NCBI GenBank assembly: GCA_022559985.1
Contig: JAFJTR010000024.1
Coordinates: 62,001 to 126,000, forward strand
Direction of reading: 5' to 3'
DNA length: 64,000 nt
DNA from: Parastagonospora avenae f. sp. tritici 18332-5
Taxonomy: Eukaryota > Ascomycota > Dothideomycetes > Pleosporales > Phaeosphaeriaceae
Below, piece by piece: positions 54,898 through 64,000 of this stretch (its first letter is position 1; each line of letters begins with the position of its first letter). Made by a program: the position numbers and the translations under genes. The notes under the pieces are model-generated. The model did not search any database. It saw nothing but the letters and a program-made list of their open reading frames with translations, and had not been told where the DNA came from.

Positions 54898-55632
54898 CTG
54901 CACCGAAGATAGCCGCGTTGCCCAGCTTCTTGCCGAACTTCTTTCCATTCTGCTCCGCCTTGCTGGGCTCCTGGGGCGGCGCCTGCGCGCTGCTGGCGAC
55001 ATCGAGCGGCATGTTGCCGTAGTTGGTGGGGGCGGGCGCCGAGGGCGTCATGGGCATCATCGACTTCTCATCCTTGCGGACGTAGCTAGCGGGGAAGATG
55101 CCCTCCATGCCGGTGCGCTCATTCTTTCCCTTCCACCATTCCGTGTTCATGTACTCGGTTACGGTCACTTTGTCGTTGGGCATGAGCGCAAGGTCGCCGG
55201 CGTCTTGCGCGTTGTACTGGTAGAGCGCTGAGGCATATGCCAGCACGGGGGGCCCGACGGGGGCCAAGGGAGCAGAGGGGTAGGCTGGCGGCGGCGCATT
55301 GGCGTTGTGGTTGTCGGCATAGTAGCCAACGTTTGATGACTTCTTCTCCGGTGCTGGTGATGCTGCTGGAGTAGGCTGGCTGTTGATGTTCATGTGCGAC
55401 ATGGCCTGAGTTGGCACAGCCGGCAGAGCGCGGGCGGTGTTCTCGGCGGATACGGGGAGTTGGGAGACAATCGTATCATGTTGGGTGGAGGTGATGGTGC
55501 CGGCTTCGACGAGGAATTGGAGATTCTTCATGTATTTAGGAGGCAGTAACAATATGTGATTGTCTGGTAACATACGTTCTTAATGTCCCCAAGGGACCTG
55601 TTCACCATGGCATTTCTGAAGCTGTCGGTCAT
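54802..55632 (-). CDS. PIN3: SH3-domain protein of the LSB/PIN3 type, with alternative 3' ends
   Basis: Exon 1 (55632-55576) gives MTDSFRNAMVNRSLGDIKN. After a 50 bp intron (55526-55575) exon 2 gives NLQFLVEAGTITSTQHDTI, the usual N-terminal module. The SH3 domain is at about 135-185 (ALYQYNAQDAGDLALMPNDK..WWKGKNERTGMEGIFPASYV). The tail is KFGKKLGNAAIFGAGATIGG. If unspliced, exon 2 ends at the TAA at 54857-54859 (KIVNGIF). If a 55-nt segment (54843-54897) is removed as an intron, a last exon 54842-54802 ends NIVNSIF. Both forms are 241 aa. Yeast Lsb1/Pin3 bind Las17/WASP, regulate actin patches and affect prion formation. Confidence 0.87.
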
Positions 55633-55992
55633 GGTGGGCTATTTCCTGTCCTTCAAAGTCAGCGCGCGAACACCTACCAAGTGCGCAACACTGCAATATA
55701 CCAAGTGGGCTCTAAAAAGCGATTTGTTCTGTGCCTGGAAAGTAGGTGAGGTGTTTGGGGCTGATCGTTCGAGCGCGGCGTTGGAGGTGGAGTAGCGACG
55801 CGCGCTACGGCACAGCCATGCCGCATCGATTAGCATTGAGGCTGTGCATGTATTGGCTGCTTTTCACGCAACCTTTGTCATCACAAATAAGTCTCGCATG
55901 TGAGGCAGGAAAACATTATCGCGTTGCATAGATTCCTCTATCGCAGAAGGTTTGGGCCCTATTGACGCTCCTACGCACGCCCCTACGCACGC
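55633..55992. other. Intergenic
   Basis: This is the upstream region of the SH3 gene. A short tandem CCTACGCACGC doublet occurs at about 55969-55992, just at the 3' end of the next gene. Nothing else was seen. Confidence 0.45.
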
Positions 55993-56775
55993 CTAGTGCA
56001 TGGACATCATGAATCCGTGGAACATTTCCTGCCTCTTATTTTCGAACGCATCGAAAGCCTTACCCACAAAACCAACAGGAATCTGCTCCTTGCCCTCCGT
56101 TAAGCCCGCCCAAGCCTCGTTGGTAAACTCCTCCAAAGGCATCCCAATGTTGCGTCCGTCCTTGATGTCGGGCTGATGCTTCTCGTCGTGCAATTCTGTT
56201 TGTACAGCCGGAGGGAAGATCTCTATGACTTTAATACTACCCGGCCCGGCGCGCAGCTGCTCGCGAAGCACGAGGATCATGTGGTGCAGTGCGGCCTTGC
56301 TGGCGCAGTAATTCGGACAACGCGGTAGAGGCAGGAGTGCAAGGCCGGATGTGGTGTAGATGAAGCTCGTCTCTTTGTTCTGCTTTTGCAGGAACGGCGT
56401 GAATGCAGTTGTCAGGTGTATGTACGAGAGGTAGTTCGTCCGGAACTCCATCTCCAGCACGCTCAGGTCCACTGTCTCCGGTTTCGAAAAGTCGAAGCCG
56501 CGCTGTATGCCTGCGTTGAGGAAGACTGAGTCGAGATCCGCATTCTTGCTCGTCACTTCTTTCACGAAATCCGGTATCTCCTCGAGCTTGCTGATGTCGA
56601 AGACGATGCATTGGACCTTCTCGCTGCCATACTTTTGTTGGAACTCATCGAGCTTTTCCTTCCTCCGTCCAACGATGATAACCTGTTTGCCATCCTGAAC
56701 AATCTTTTCTGCGAGCGCCCAGCCGATTCCTGAAGTAGCTCCTACTACGAGGGTTTTGTTGTATGCGTAAGACAT
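55993..56775 (-). CDS. Short-chain dehydrogenase/reductase (DltE-like)
   Basis: This is an intronless frame. The ATG at 56775 gives 260 aa starting MSYAYNKTLVVGATSGIG, the usual short N terminus; an ATG at 56835 would add 20 residues. The cofactor-binding glycine motif is GATSGIG, followed by the adenine-pocket R-R (IVGRRKEKL), NAG in the FLNAGIQRG loop, and the catalytic Y-x3-K in NYCASKAALH. A Ser two turns earlier (YTTSGLALL) completes the triad. RRK after beta2 suggests NADP(H). The substrate is unknown; related fungal enzymes are annotated after bacterial DltE only by similarity. Confidence 0.88.
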   Translation of the reverse strand: MSYAYNKTLVVGATSGIGWALAEKIVQDGKQVIIVGRRKEKLDEFQQKYGSEKVQCIVFDISKLEEIPDFVKEVTSKNADLDSVFLNAGIQRGFDFSKPETVDLSVLEMEFRTNYLSYIHLTTAFTPFLQKQNKETSFIYTTSGLALLPLPRCPNYCASKAALHHMILVLREQLRAGPGSIKVIEIFPPAVQTELHDEKHQPDIKDGRNIGMPLEEFTNEAWAGLTEGKEQIPVGFVGKAFDAFENKRQEMFHGFMMSMH

Positions 56776-59587
56776 GGTCGATTTTGTGAGATGGTTGGAA
56801 TAAAGCTGCACGCGTGATCGAGGCTGAGAATGCATTTTTGTTTATAGAGGTACAGAACTAGTGGACATCGGTCGCTTCATGACGATTTGGCTGGAATTTA
56901 CCCTGGTTACATCTCGACGGCAATGTGATGATGCAAGTTTTGCCCCACCTCGGCATTGAATCCAGCGATTTGCGGAGATCTTGGAACTTGCAGGAAAGGA
57001 ACTTTAGAGGCATGAGTAGCTCTCTGAAGGTCCCGGAGGCAGTTGTGAACGTAGGAGCGAGTTCTCAGGAGGGTAGACTCTTGCGAGTAATTGTCATGTG
57101 TGTCGTGCACACTGGGTTTAGTCTGGAATGACTTTCTTCTAACCTGAAATAGAGAAAAGATTTCAGCAATTTTGATCAACGACATTAATTTATCGAATCA
57201 AGCCGAGCCAGTTGACGTTCAAGTTGAGTCGAAGCCAATAGTCGGAGAAAGTCCATTACGGTCTATTCTTTCGTCTCTAGCACAACCTGATCAAGTCTTC
57301 CAAGACCGGTGTCGGCTCGGATGGTCATGCAAAGAAAGAGCGCTCTGGAATTCGAACATCTTTCAATCAATAACTATAACTCACTTGACCATCAGGATGT
57401 GGCCAAGCTTTAATATTGTGGTGTGCAAAGGCCAAGCGCAGGGCATCCGCGGAGATTCCCGCCCGCTGCATTCGATCATGTCACGTGGACGGGCCGCGTC
57501 AAAATCTCCAGGTTGCGCTGTCCCATGAACCGACTGCCTGGAATTTACAACAAGGATCAAAGGGTTTGCTTTTTCATATGTTCGCAGAAAGCACGCGCAG
57601 TGCTCGTTCCACAGACGACGTCGCCTTCGAATGAGCGAAATTAACACCAAAGGATGGGTGAAAAGGGGTTGAGGTCATTCGTGAAGTTTTACTGGACCGG
57701 CTAACCTATCTTTCAGCACGAGGGGTTGCTCTGCACTTTGCACATGCTATGCCGGCAAGCTCCGTAGGAGATTATTCCGTCGCTCTAACTTCTCTTCTCG
57801 TCTGCGTCGCTTTGCTGTACACAACTCTGAATACTGATACGCTCTAACGATATGCACCAGCCTCTAGTCCTTTCACGGTACACGCGTTCACGATCGACAC
57901 GCGCAAAGCGCTGCACGCCATTTCGCCGCGATCCAGCAACTATCGATCACCACTCAACGCGCGAAGACGCCTTTGCGTGAACTACCACGTGCGTGTGCAC
58001 GACCTCCAGGGCTCGCAGTCCATGCTATCATCACATTTCCGGCCAAAGTCCCTACATGCGATGATATTCATGCCGTTCTTTGACCGATCTCATGAGTTCG
58101 CACTGCGCAAGATCAGCATTGCTCAGGCCATTCCTGCGGATTGTACGCTGTCCTTGCTTCACATGATGTGTTCGGGGCGATCCGGAGGCAGCACTCCCGC
58201 TGATGGGTGTCTTCTACGATGCCTATGGTATCCTGAGCACGCCATGTCGGCGAACACGTGCATTCCTGCTTGTCCTGCATGTTGGCGGATAGGCGTATCT
58301 ACTTGACATTCGCCTGTTGATACAGACTAGATGCCAAAACCTTACGACGTCACATCCAGCCCGTAGAAATGCCTTCAGAAGTTTGAATGTTACACCCATT
58401 TGGCCAGGTCTTGCGAACACATACCTCCTCTAGCAGCAAACGTTAATAGCACAGCAAAGTTCAATCGACCTACGCTGAGTCTGTCCAGAGACTCGAAAGG
58501 GGCTGCTGTGATGCCAAGGGTGTCTGCATCTTGCAATCGCTTCGCAACGCTAGGATTCCTCACTGGTCCAGCACATGTAAGCCGGGGCGGCCCTCGTGAT
58601 TGAAAGATCGACAGCATGCAAGGAATCCTGTCAAAATGGCCGAGCATCCAGGAATTGTAATCACGGACCCATGACTATGGCCTCCTGAAACACAACTTGG
58701 CCAGGGCATACATGCTTCGCAAGCACCACGAAAAGGTTCAACGGCAGGAGCAGTACAACGGCTGTCAGTCAGTTTTTGACAGGAACCTTAAACATCACAT
58801 GCTAATTTACGATTCGGCAAGGTTTGGCATGCGATCGCGATGCGTTGTTTGTTTGTCCTGGAGTTGTGCTTTGTGCCACTGGGATAGAGCCGCGCAACGA
58901 TTGTGCTTGTCACAAAGACAGTATAATGCTACCGCATGTCAATAGTGCTCGTTATCATTGAACTGGCGGGGTAGGGAAAGAACGTTGCCTATCATCATGC
59001 CATCCTATCACCGAGTCTGGCAACCATTGCTATTCCATGGTAACATTATTCAATGATGTCGAAAACAGGGTAGCCCTGAAGATCGCTTTCCAATAGGATC
59101 AGGTAAATGCCGTAGGAATGGGTGTTAATGCCTGGGGCTGATCTTGGTCGCCGGTCACTGAAGTTTATGACGATCGACAGCTGGTCAGTTCTGGTTCCAT
59201 GTTTCAGCCGCCCGGGGAAGTGCTAAACCGTTTCTACCACCACGCTAACCCGTTGACCTCTAAGGAGCTGCTAATCTTATAGTTAGCGTCAACCCGGCAT
59301 GGAGAGTGCCTGTCAAATTTCACAACATCTGCAGCAGGCCTCATGGGAAAAGCCTGCTAGCCTCGTAGGATGACAGGTGATCCTAACACCAGCATGGGTC
59401 GGATCTGCGATTTCTCCATGCCGCTACAATCTGGATAGGTTTGACACATGGGTGGCCTACAATCGATATTTCTCCCTCGCGAGTCTCGATGGCCTAATGA
59501 TATAAGGACGGTCTTTGCCTCACTGGATTCTGTAGCCCAGTCTCGCAAACCAGGCTGCACCACCGTCCTTCGACATCTTAATCCATA
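56776..59587. other. Gene-poor interval, 2.8 kb
   Basis: This lies between the SDR (-) and the RGS protein (+). Only short frames without family resemblance occur (for example 57172-57528 and 58697-58945). No transposon, tRNA or array was recognised. Confidence 0.5.
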
Positions 59588-61537
59588 ATGGCTCACTCTG
59601 TACTTGATGGCCTCGGCTGGGCATACATTTCCGTTCTCATCATATGGGTAGGTTTCTCTGAGTAACGCAAATGAGAGTCTCGCTGACATTGTAACCTTCC
59701 AGAACATTACTCTCGCCGGGGGCATGGTTTTCCTGTGGACTCATCGCTTCGAACCTTCCTTACGTATTCGAAGAGTGCCTCTCCTTCTTGCTGGAGTATT
59801 CTCGCTACATTTGTACGGCGCGATCTCATTCCTCATTTATCCCGTGGGCTCGTACATCTCCTGCACCACGGAATTCTGGGTCATGAGCATATGGCTACCT
59901 TTTGGTATCGCTTTGTTCCATGCCGCGAACAGTCAGTTTCTGCACATGGCCAGTCGACAGAAACAGTTTGCACGCATGAGCACCCTCAAGGATCACAAGT
60001 CCATTAACGAGGAGAAGGCCGAGGCCATTGCCAACAGTCGATGGAGGAGAATATTTGCTGGGCTGGAACGGGCCGACAATATCAACCAGACCTTGACATG
60101 GATCGGTGTCGGAATGGTTGTCGAGGTTAGATTGCTACGCGAATCTAGATCTTGTACCCTGTGCTAATCTTAAGATCTAGTTCCTGCTTACCATCTTTGT
60201 CTATTTCGGGTCTAAGAAATTCCACCCTGGCTACGGACTTTTCGACTACACGGTCAAGGGCACCGGAGAAGAAGCGCGCGCTGATTGTGCCAAAGGCTGG
60301 GAGTGGTGGCTCTCAATCGTGTGGCAATTGTTCTGGAGCTGGGTCTATGCTCCTTACTTGCTGTGGAAGTCTCGTAGCGTCCGCGATGTGCACGGCTGGA
60401 GGTTGCAGACGATCTGCTGTTGCATTGCCGGGTAAGCTCTACCATCCCTCTTACGGCAACCAATCTAACATCTTCAGATTGCCAGCATCTCCTCTATGGC
60501 TTGCGGCCTTGTATGCTCCGGGTTTCAAACACGTGAATGCCTACCTCCCAGCGCCGACCTGGTTCTCTCTTTGCATATTCGTCATGGAAGTCTGTGCTAT
60601 CGGTTTCCCCATCTTCGACGTCATCAAGGGCAATTCTCTTCGCCAGGAAACATTGGAAGCCATTGCGAACTGGGAAAAGCGACAAGCAGCGAGCGGAGTG
60701 GACAAGGATGGCTCTATTTCAAGTCAAGATGCTTCGTCGACTGCCACAACCCTCAAGTCAGCCGGTGCTGTCACAGTCAACAGCACAAGCTCTTTCGAGT
60801 CTCATAAGTCTGACATGCTCACCATGACCGCACTCGAGAACGCGCTACGAACAAACGCCATTCCGCTTCTTCAGTTCGCTGCACTGAAGGATTTCTCGGG
60901 TGAGAATGTCAGCTTCCTCACTCATATCGCAGACTGGCGACGCCACTGGTTCGCACCAAAGTCTTCAACTGCAGAGCATCAGCGCAGCCAGTTTATCGCA
61001 GCAGCTCGCATCTACGCTCACTTCATCTCGCTGGAGTTTTCTGAGTTCCCGATCAACATCTCGTCCAAAGAGATGAAGAGATTATACCTCATGTTCGAGG
61101 GCGCTGCGACACTCCTTTACGGCAACAAGCGCGATTCCATTTCCTCATCGGGTTCCGACAATGCTACACCGTTCGACAATGCCCAACTCGAGGTACCCGA
61201 CTCGGACGTCTACAGCAAGAACAGCCCGCACGGCTCCACAACTGAGCTGAGGCCGTCAGCTGTGAATCTTGACACATTGGGCCGAGCGAACCTCCGTGCT
61301 GTCACTCGGATGGACGATGTGCACATGGATGAGGTTCTAGCCGACTTCGAGATCCCCGAGAGTTTTACCGAGCTCGTATTTGACTTTGCAGAACGCGAAA
61401 TCAAGTATCTCGTGTTGACCAACACCTGGCCAAAGTTTGTCAATCAGGGCCGCGCCAACAGTCAGATGAGCAGAGATCGCGATGAGGATTTGGAGATGGG
61501 TCACCGGTGGGCGAAAAAGGTTCTGTGCTCTTCATGA
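59588..61537 (+). CDS. Multi-TM protein with C-terminal RGS domain (GprK/7TM-RGS-like)
   Basis: Exons 59588-59647, 59703-60125, 60181-60431 and 60478-61537 give 597 aa; introns are 46-55 bp, each with a CTAAC, CTAAT or CTGAC branch point. The N-terminal half has about seven hydrophobic segments (including ITLAGGMVFLW, VPLLLAGVFSLHLYGAISFL, WIGVGMVVEFLLTIFVYF and WLSIVWQLFWSWVYAPYLLW). The C-terminal half holds an RGS fold starting ALENALRTNAIPLLQFAALK DFSGENVSFL and resuming after a Ser-rich insert at VLADFEIPESFTELVFDFAE. RGS domains speed GTP hydrolysis by G-alpha. The arrangement resembles fungal GprK-class or plant AtRGS1-like 7TM-RGS proteins at the plasma membrane. Ligand unknown. Confidence 0.82.
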
Positions 61538-61916
61538 GACTGTTGAGAAATATACCCTGTTCGAACTACCATATGTCCCGTTTGTTATGTTGATGTGCCG
61601 TGAATAAAGGACCTCGGCCGCTGTCGTGAGTTAGCCGGGTAGTCCTGGTACACTAACAAAGTTCGTAAACGATGCTGCGAGTCAGTTAATTAGTGAGGCT
61701 TTGACAGTACAATTCGCACAACACTGTGCAGGATCTGGTTTGCCGTCGGAACCTAGTATTACACGATAAGCAGATCGCCATCCACGGTTGTCGTGATCCG
61801 ATAGATTTCGAGATAGACACACGAAACATACCTTCCGTATGCAGCCTAGTGTTCGACGAGACCTTATCCCCGCACAACGCTCTCGAACTCTCCTCATCCA
61901 TCCAAACACTACCAAG
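61538..61916. other. Intergenic
   Basis: This lies between two + strand genes. An in-frame ATG at 61839 could extend the M20 peptidase by 26 residues. No other feature was seen. Confidence 0.45.
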
Positions 61917-63665
61917 ATGGCCAAGAACTTGGGAGTCCCAGTTCCCGCTCGGTCGGAAAGATCGCAGAACCTCGTATACCGATCGTCGGTAATTGGCATA
62001 AGCCTTCTCTTCGCCGTCTTCTGGCTCTTGTCCCGTCATTACATCACCGCACCGGGATGGGTTCCCGAAATAATCTCGCACGGGGAGACCGAGCCGCGAT
62101 GTCCTCAGGTCGAGCCGCTGGTTCCTGCCAAGACGTCTAAAGAGCTGGATGATATACAAGCGTACCTCGAGTCTGATGATTTCAAGAAGGTCGCTATTGA
62201 GCGCTTGTCTGGCGCTGTCAAGGTGCCCACTCAGAGCTATGATGATCTAGGCGAGATCGGCGAGGATGAGCGCTGGGACATTTTCTACGACTTTGCTGTG
62301 TACCTTGAGAAGACCTTTCCTCTTGTGCATGCGAATCTGCAGCTCGAGAAAGTCAACACACATGGCTTGTTGTACACTTGGGCTGGCAAGGATGCGAGCT
62401 TGAAGCCGAACCTGCTGATGGCCCACCAGGATGTTGTACCTGTTCCAGAAAGCACAGTCAAGAGCTGGACGTATCCTCCGTTTGACGGACACTTTGATGG
62501 GACGTTTGTGTGGGGACGTGGAGCAAGCGACTGCAAGAATCAACTAATTGGCATCTTGTCAGCCGTCGAAGCGCTCCTCTCTGCGAACTTCGAACCGCGA
62601 CGAACGCTCATCTTGTCTTTCGGGTTCGATGAAGAGATTTCTGGTGGGCAAGGAGCTCACCACCTTGCGGACTATTTGATCAAGAAGCTCGGCCACAACT
62701 CGATTGCTGCTATCGTTGACGAGGGCGCTGTGAACATCGAGAGCTGGGGTGCCAACTTTGCTGTTCCCGGTGTTGGCGAAAAAGGCTACATCGACGTGGA
62801 CATTATAGTCCGGATGCCGGGTGGTCATTCCAGCATCCCGCCTAAGCACAACGGCATCGGTGTTGCGAGCGAGCTCATCACACAGATCGAGGCTAACCCA
62901 TACGAACCCCATCTCTACGATGAGAACCCATATCTCGGTCTTCTCAACTGCGGAGCTGAGCATGCTGCAGAGTTTCCCAAAAAGCTCGACAAGCTGCTAA
63001 GTAAACGGTCCAGCAAAAGCAAAACTTGTTCAAAGAAGAGTAAGAAAGACGCTCTCGCGATCGAAGCAGCGAAGGCGGGACCCGGAATCAAGTATCTCTT
63101 CACTAGCTCTGTCGCGGTCGACATCATCCATGGTGGCGTCAAGAACAATGCTTTACCCGAGCGCACGCAGATTACAGTCAATCATCGGGTCAACGTCGGA
63201 TCCACCACTGATGCCATCAAGGCACACGTCGCCTCCATAGCCGGTGATATTGCGCATAAGTACAATCTGACCCTCAACGCCTACAACGCAACCGAATCTC
63301 CATCAAGCATTACACTTTCCGTCAAACACATCACCGTCGAGCCCGCTCCAGTCACACCAACGACGCTTCACATCTCGTCCAACTCGACTCGCTTGACGCC
63401 TTACAACGTATTGTCTGGTACTACTCGCGCACTATACGGCAAAGACTTAATCGTATCGCCGGGCATCATGACTGGCAACACTGATACGCGATACTACTGG
63501 GATTTGAGCGAGCATATCTTCAGATACGGGCCTGGGTGGGATAAGGAGCAAGATGGCATGGGTAATATTCACACGGTTGATGAGAAGATGGGTGTCAAGG
63601 GGCACGTGGATACGACGAGGTGGATGTGGTCATGGATCCGGAACATGGATGAGGCGGAGTTGTGA
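61917..63665 (+). CDS. CPS1: M20 metallopeptidase, vacuolar carboxypeptidase S (CPS1) type
   Basis: This is an intronless frame. The ATG at 61917 (AAGATGGCC context) gives 582 aa; an upstream ATG at 61839 adds 26. One N-terminal hydrophobic segment (VIGISLLFAVFWLLS) acts as signal anchor. Zinc-site motifs are LLMAHQDVVPVP (His, Asp), WGRGASDCKNQ (bridging Asp), SFGFDEEISGGQG (general-base Glu and zinc Glu) and the C-terminal GNTDTRYYWDLSEHIFRY (His). The dimerisation lid contains RMPGGHSSIPPKHN. Yeast Cps1 is sorted to the vacuole lumen and cleaves C-terminal residues from peptides such as Gly-X. A basic Lys/Ser-rich insert (RSSKSKTCSKKSKKD) lies at about 366-381. Confidence 0.93.
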   Translation: MAKNLGVPVPARSERSQNLVYRSSVIGISLLFAVFWLLSRHYITAPGWVPEIISHGETEPRCPQVEPLVPAKTSKELDDIQAYLESDDFKKVAIERLSGAVKVPTQSYDDLGEIGEDERWDIFYDFAVYLEKTFPLVHANLQLEKVNTHGLLYTWAGKDASLKPNLLMAHQDVVPVPESTVKSWTYPPFDGHFDGTFVWGRGASDCKNQLIGILSAVEALLSANFEPRRTLILSFGFDEEISGGQGAHHLADYLIKKLGHNSIAAIVDEGAVNIESWGANFAVPGVGEKGYIDVDIIVRMPGGHSSIPPKHNGIGVASELITQIEANPYEPHLYDENPYLGLLNCGAEHAAEFPKKLDKLLSKRSSKSKTCSKKSKKDALAIEAAKAGPGIKYLFTSSVAVDIIHGGVKNNALPERTQITVNHRVNVGSTTDAIKAHVASIAGDIAHKYNLTLNAYNATESPSSITLSVKHITVEPAPVTPTTLHISSNSTRLTPYNVLSGTTRALYGKDLIVSPGIMTGNTDTRYYWDLSEHIFRYGPGWDKEQDGMGNIHTVDEKMGVKGHVDTTRWMWSWIRNMDEAEL

Positions 63666-64000
63666 TTGTATGCATTAAGCTATTGTATTGTATATAAGGC
63701 CGACAGGGAGGCATGAGAATTGGGGCATACGCAATGGGGTCGATGTACTGCAGTACGACGTAATGTCTTTCGGCATAGATGATCTCGTCGCGGTATAGGA
63801 TGTCTCGAGGCTCGCACAAGCTGATTCCCTAACTTAAGTCATGGTTTTCAGCTGTTTTCTGCATCAAAAGATGTGTCGAGAAATTTGGCATCAGCCCAGT
63901 CGCTAGAATTACCATTTGCAGCAATTCGCACGCGCTTCATTTACATTTTAGATGCACAATGCTTTTAGTATAGCAGGGCATTCAAGCTATATGATCTAAG
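63666..64000. other. Intergenic to window edge
   Basis: This is the 3' flank of the CPS1-type peptidase gene. No further gene is supported before the window ends. Confidence 0.5.

Noticed and set aside
58697..58945. 82-codon Cys-containing + strand frame
   Set aside because: It starts at a non-ATG codon, has no signal peptide and lies in a non-coding-looking region.
1..64000. Secondary-metabolite gene cluster around the TRI12-like pump
   Set aside because: No PKS, NRPS, terpene cyclase or P450 gene is present anywhere in the window.
1..64000. CRISPR arrays, bacterial operons, prophage or recognisable transposons
   Set aside because: The DNA is intron-containing fungal nuclear sequence; no regular spacer arrays, transposase, integrase or long terminal repeats were seen.

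Overview
The window is nuclear DNA of a filamentous ascomycete, most likely a Dothideomycete (Pleosporales-like). The evidence is short introns (46-64 bp) with GT..AG ends and CTAAC/CTGAC-type branch points, one gene per 2-3 kb on both strands, a HET-domain locus, secreted GH31 and GH5 enzymes, a TRI12-type MFS pump and several fungal-specific families. There is no operon structure. All exon limits were read by eye from splice signals, reading phase and family similarity. No searches were run, so family assignments rest on recognised motifs.

Layout. 1-4.1 kb: 3' end of a RIC8/synembryn gene, a KAR5/Tht1 karyogamy protein (-), and mitochondrial ribosomal protein uL6 (+). 4.4-7.2 kb: a cellular reverse-transcriptase-related (rvt-like) protein (-) with proline-rich inserts and an altered catalytic motif. 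7.2-9.1 kb: almost empty. 9.1-15.9 kb: a TRI12-like MFS transporter (-), mitochondrial release factor 1 (-) and a gamma-glutamyltransferase (+). 16-20 kb: an NDT80-type DNA-binding domain fused to a fungal membrane-anchored module (-), then a magnesium-dependent phosphatase (-). 20-24.4 kb: a long promoter with three phased CreA-like sites, then a secreted GH31 alpha-glucosidase (+).

25-32 kb is housekeeping: ALG13 (-) and mitoribosomal mS35 (+) diverge from a 200 bp intergenic space; then INO80 subunit Iec3 (-), ORM1/ORMDL (+) and a Na+/H+ antiporter (+). 32-36 kb: a MYND zinc-finger protein and a secreted cysteine-rich protein. 36.9-38.7 kb: a broken HET-domain gene, apparently bracketed by a diverged repeat. 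39.8-45 kb: a GNAT acetyltransferase (-), the tRNA thiolase NCS6 (+) and an exo-beta-1,3-glucanase (+). 45-47.9 kb: gene-poor. 48-54 kb: an F-box protein, an unassigned membrane glycoprotein and an MFS transporter. 54.8-64 kb: a PIN3/LSB-type SH3 protein with a duplicated 3' end that acts as a potential intron, a short-chain dehydrogenase, 2.8 kb without genes, a multi-TM RGS protein and a CPS1-type M20 peptidase.

The genes do not form one pathway. Loose themes are G-protein signalling (RIC8 and the RGS protein), mitochondrial translation (uL6, RF1, mS35) and extracellular carbohydrate breakdown. The most noteworthy signals are the NDT80-membrane fusion, the rvt-like protein lacking the usual acidic pair, the intron made of a tandem duplication in the SH3 gene, and the triple CreA-like array.
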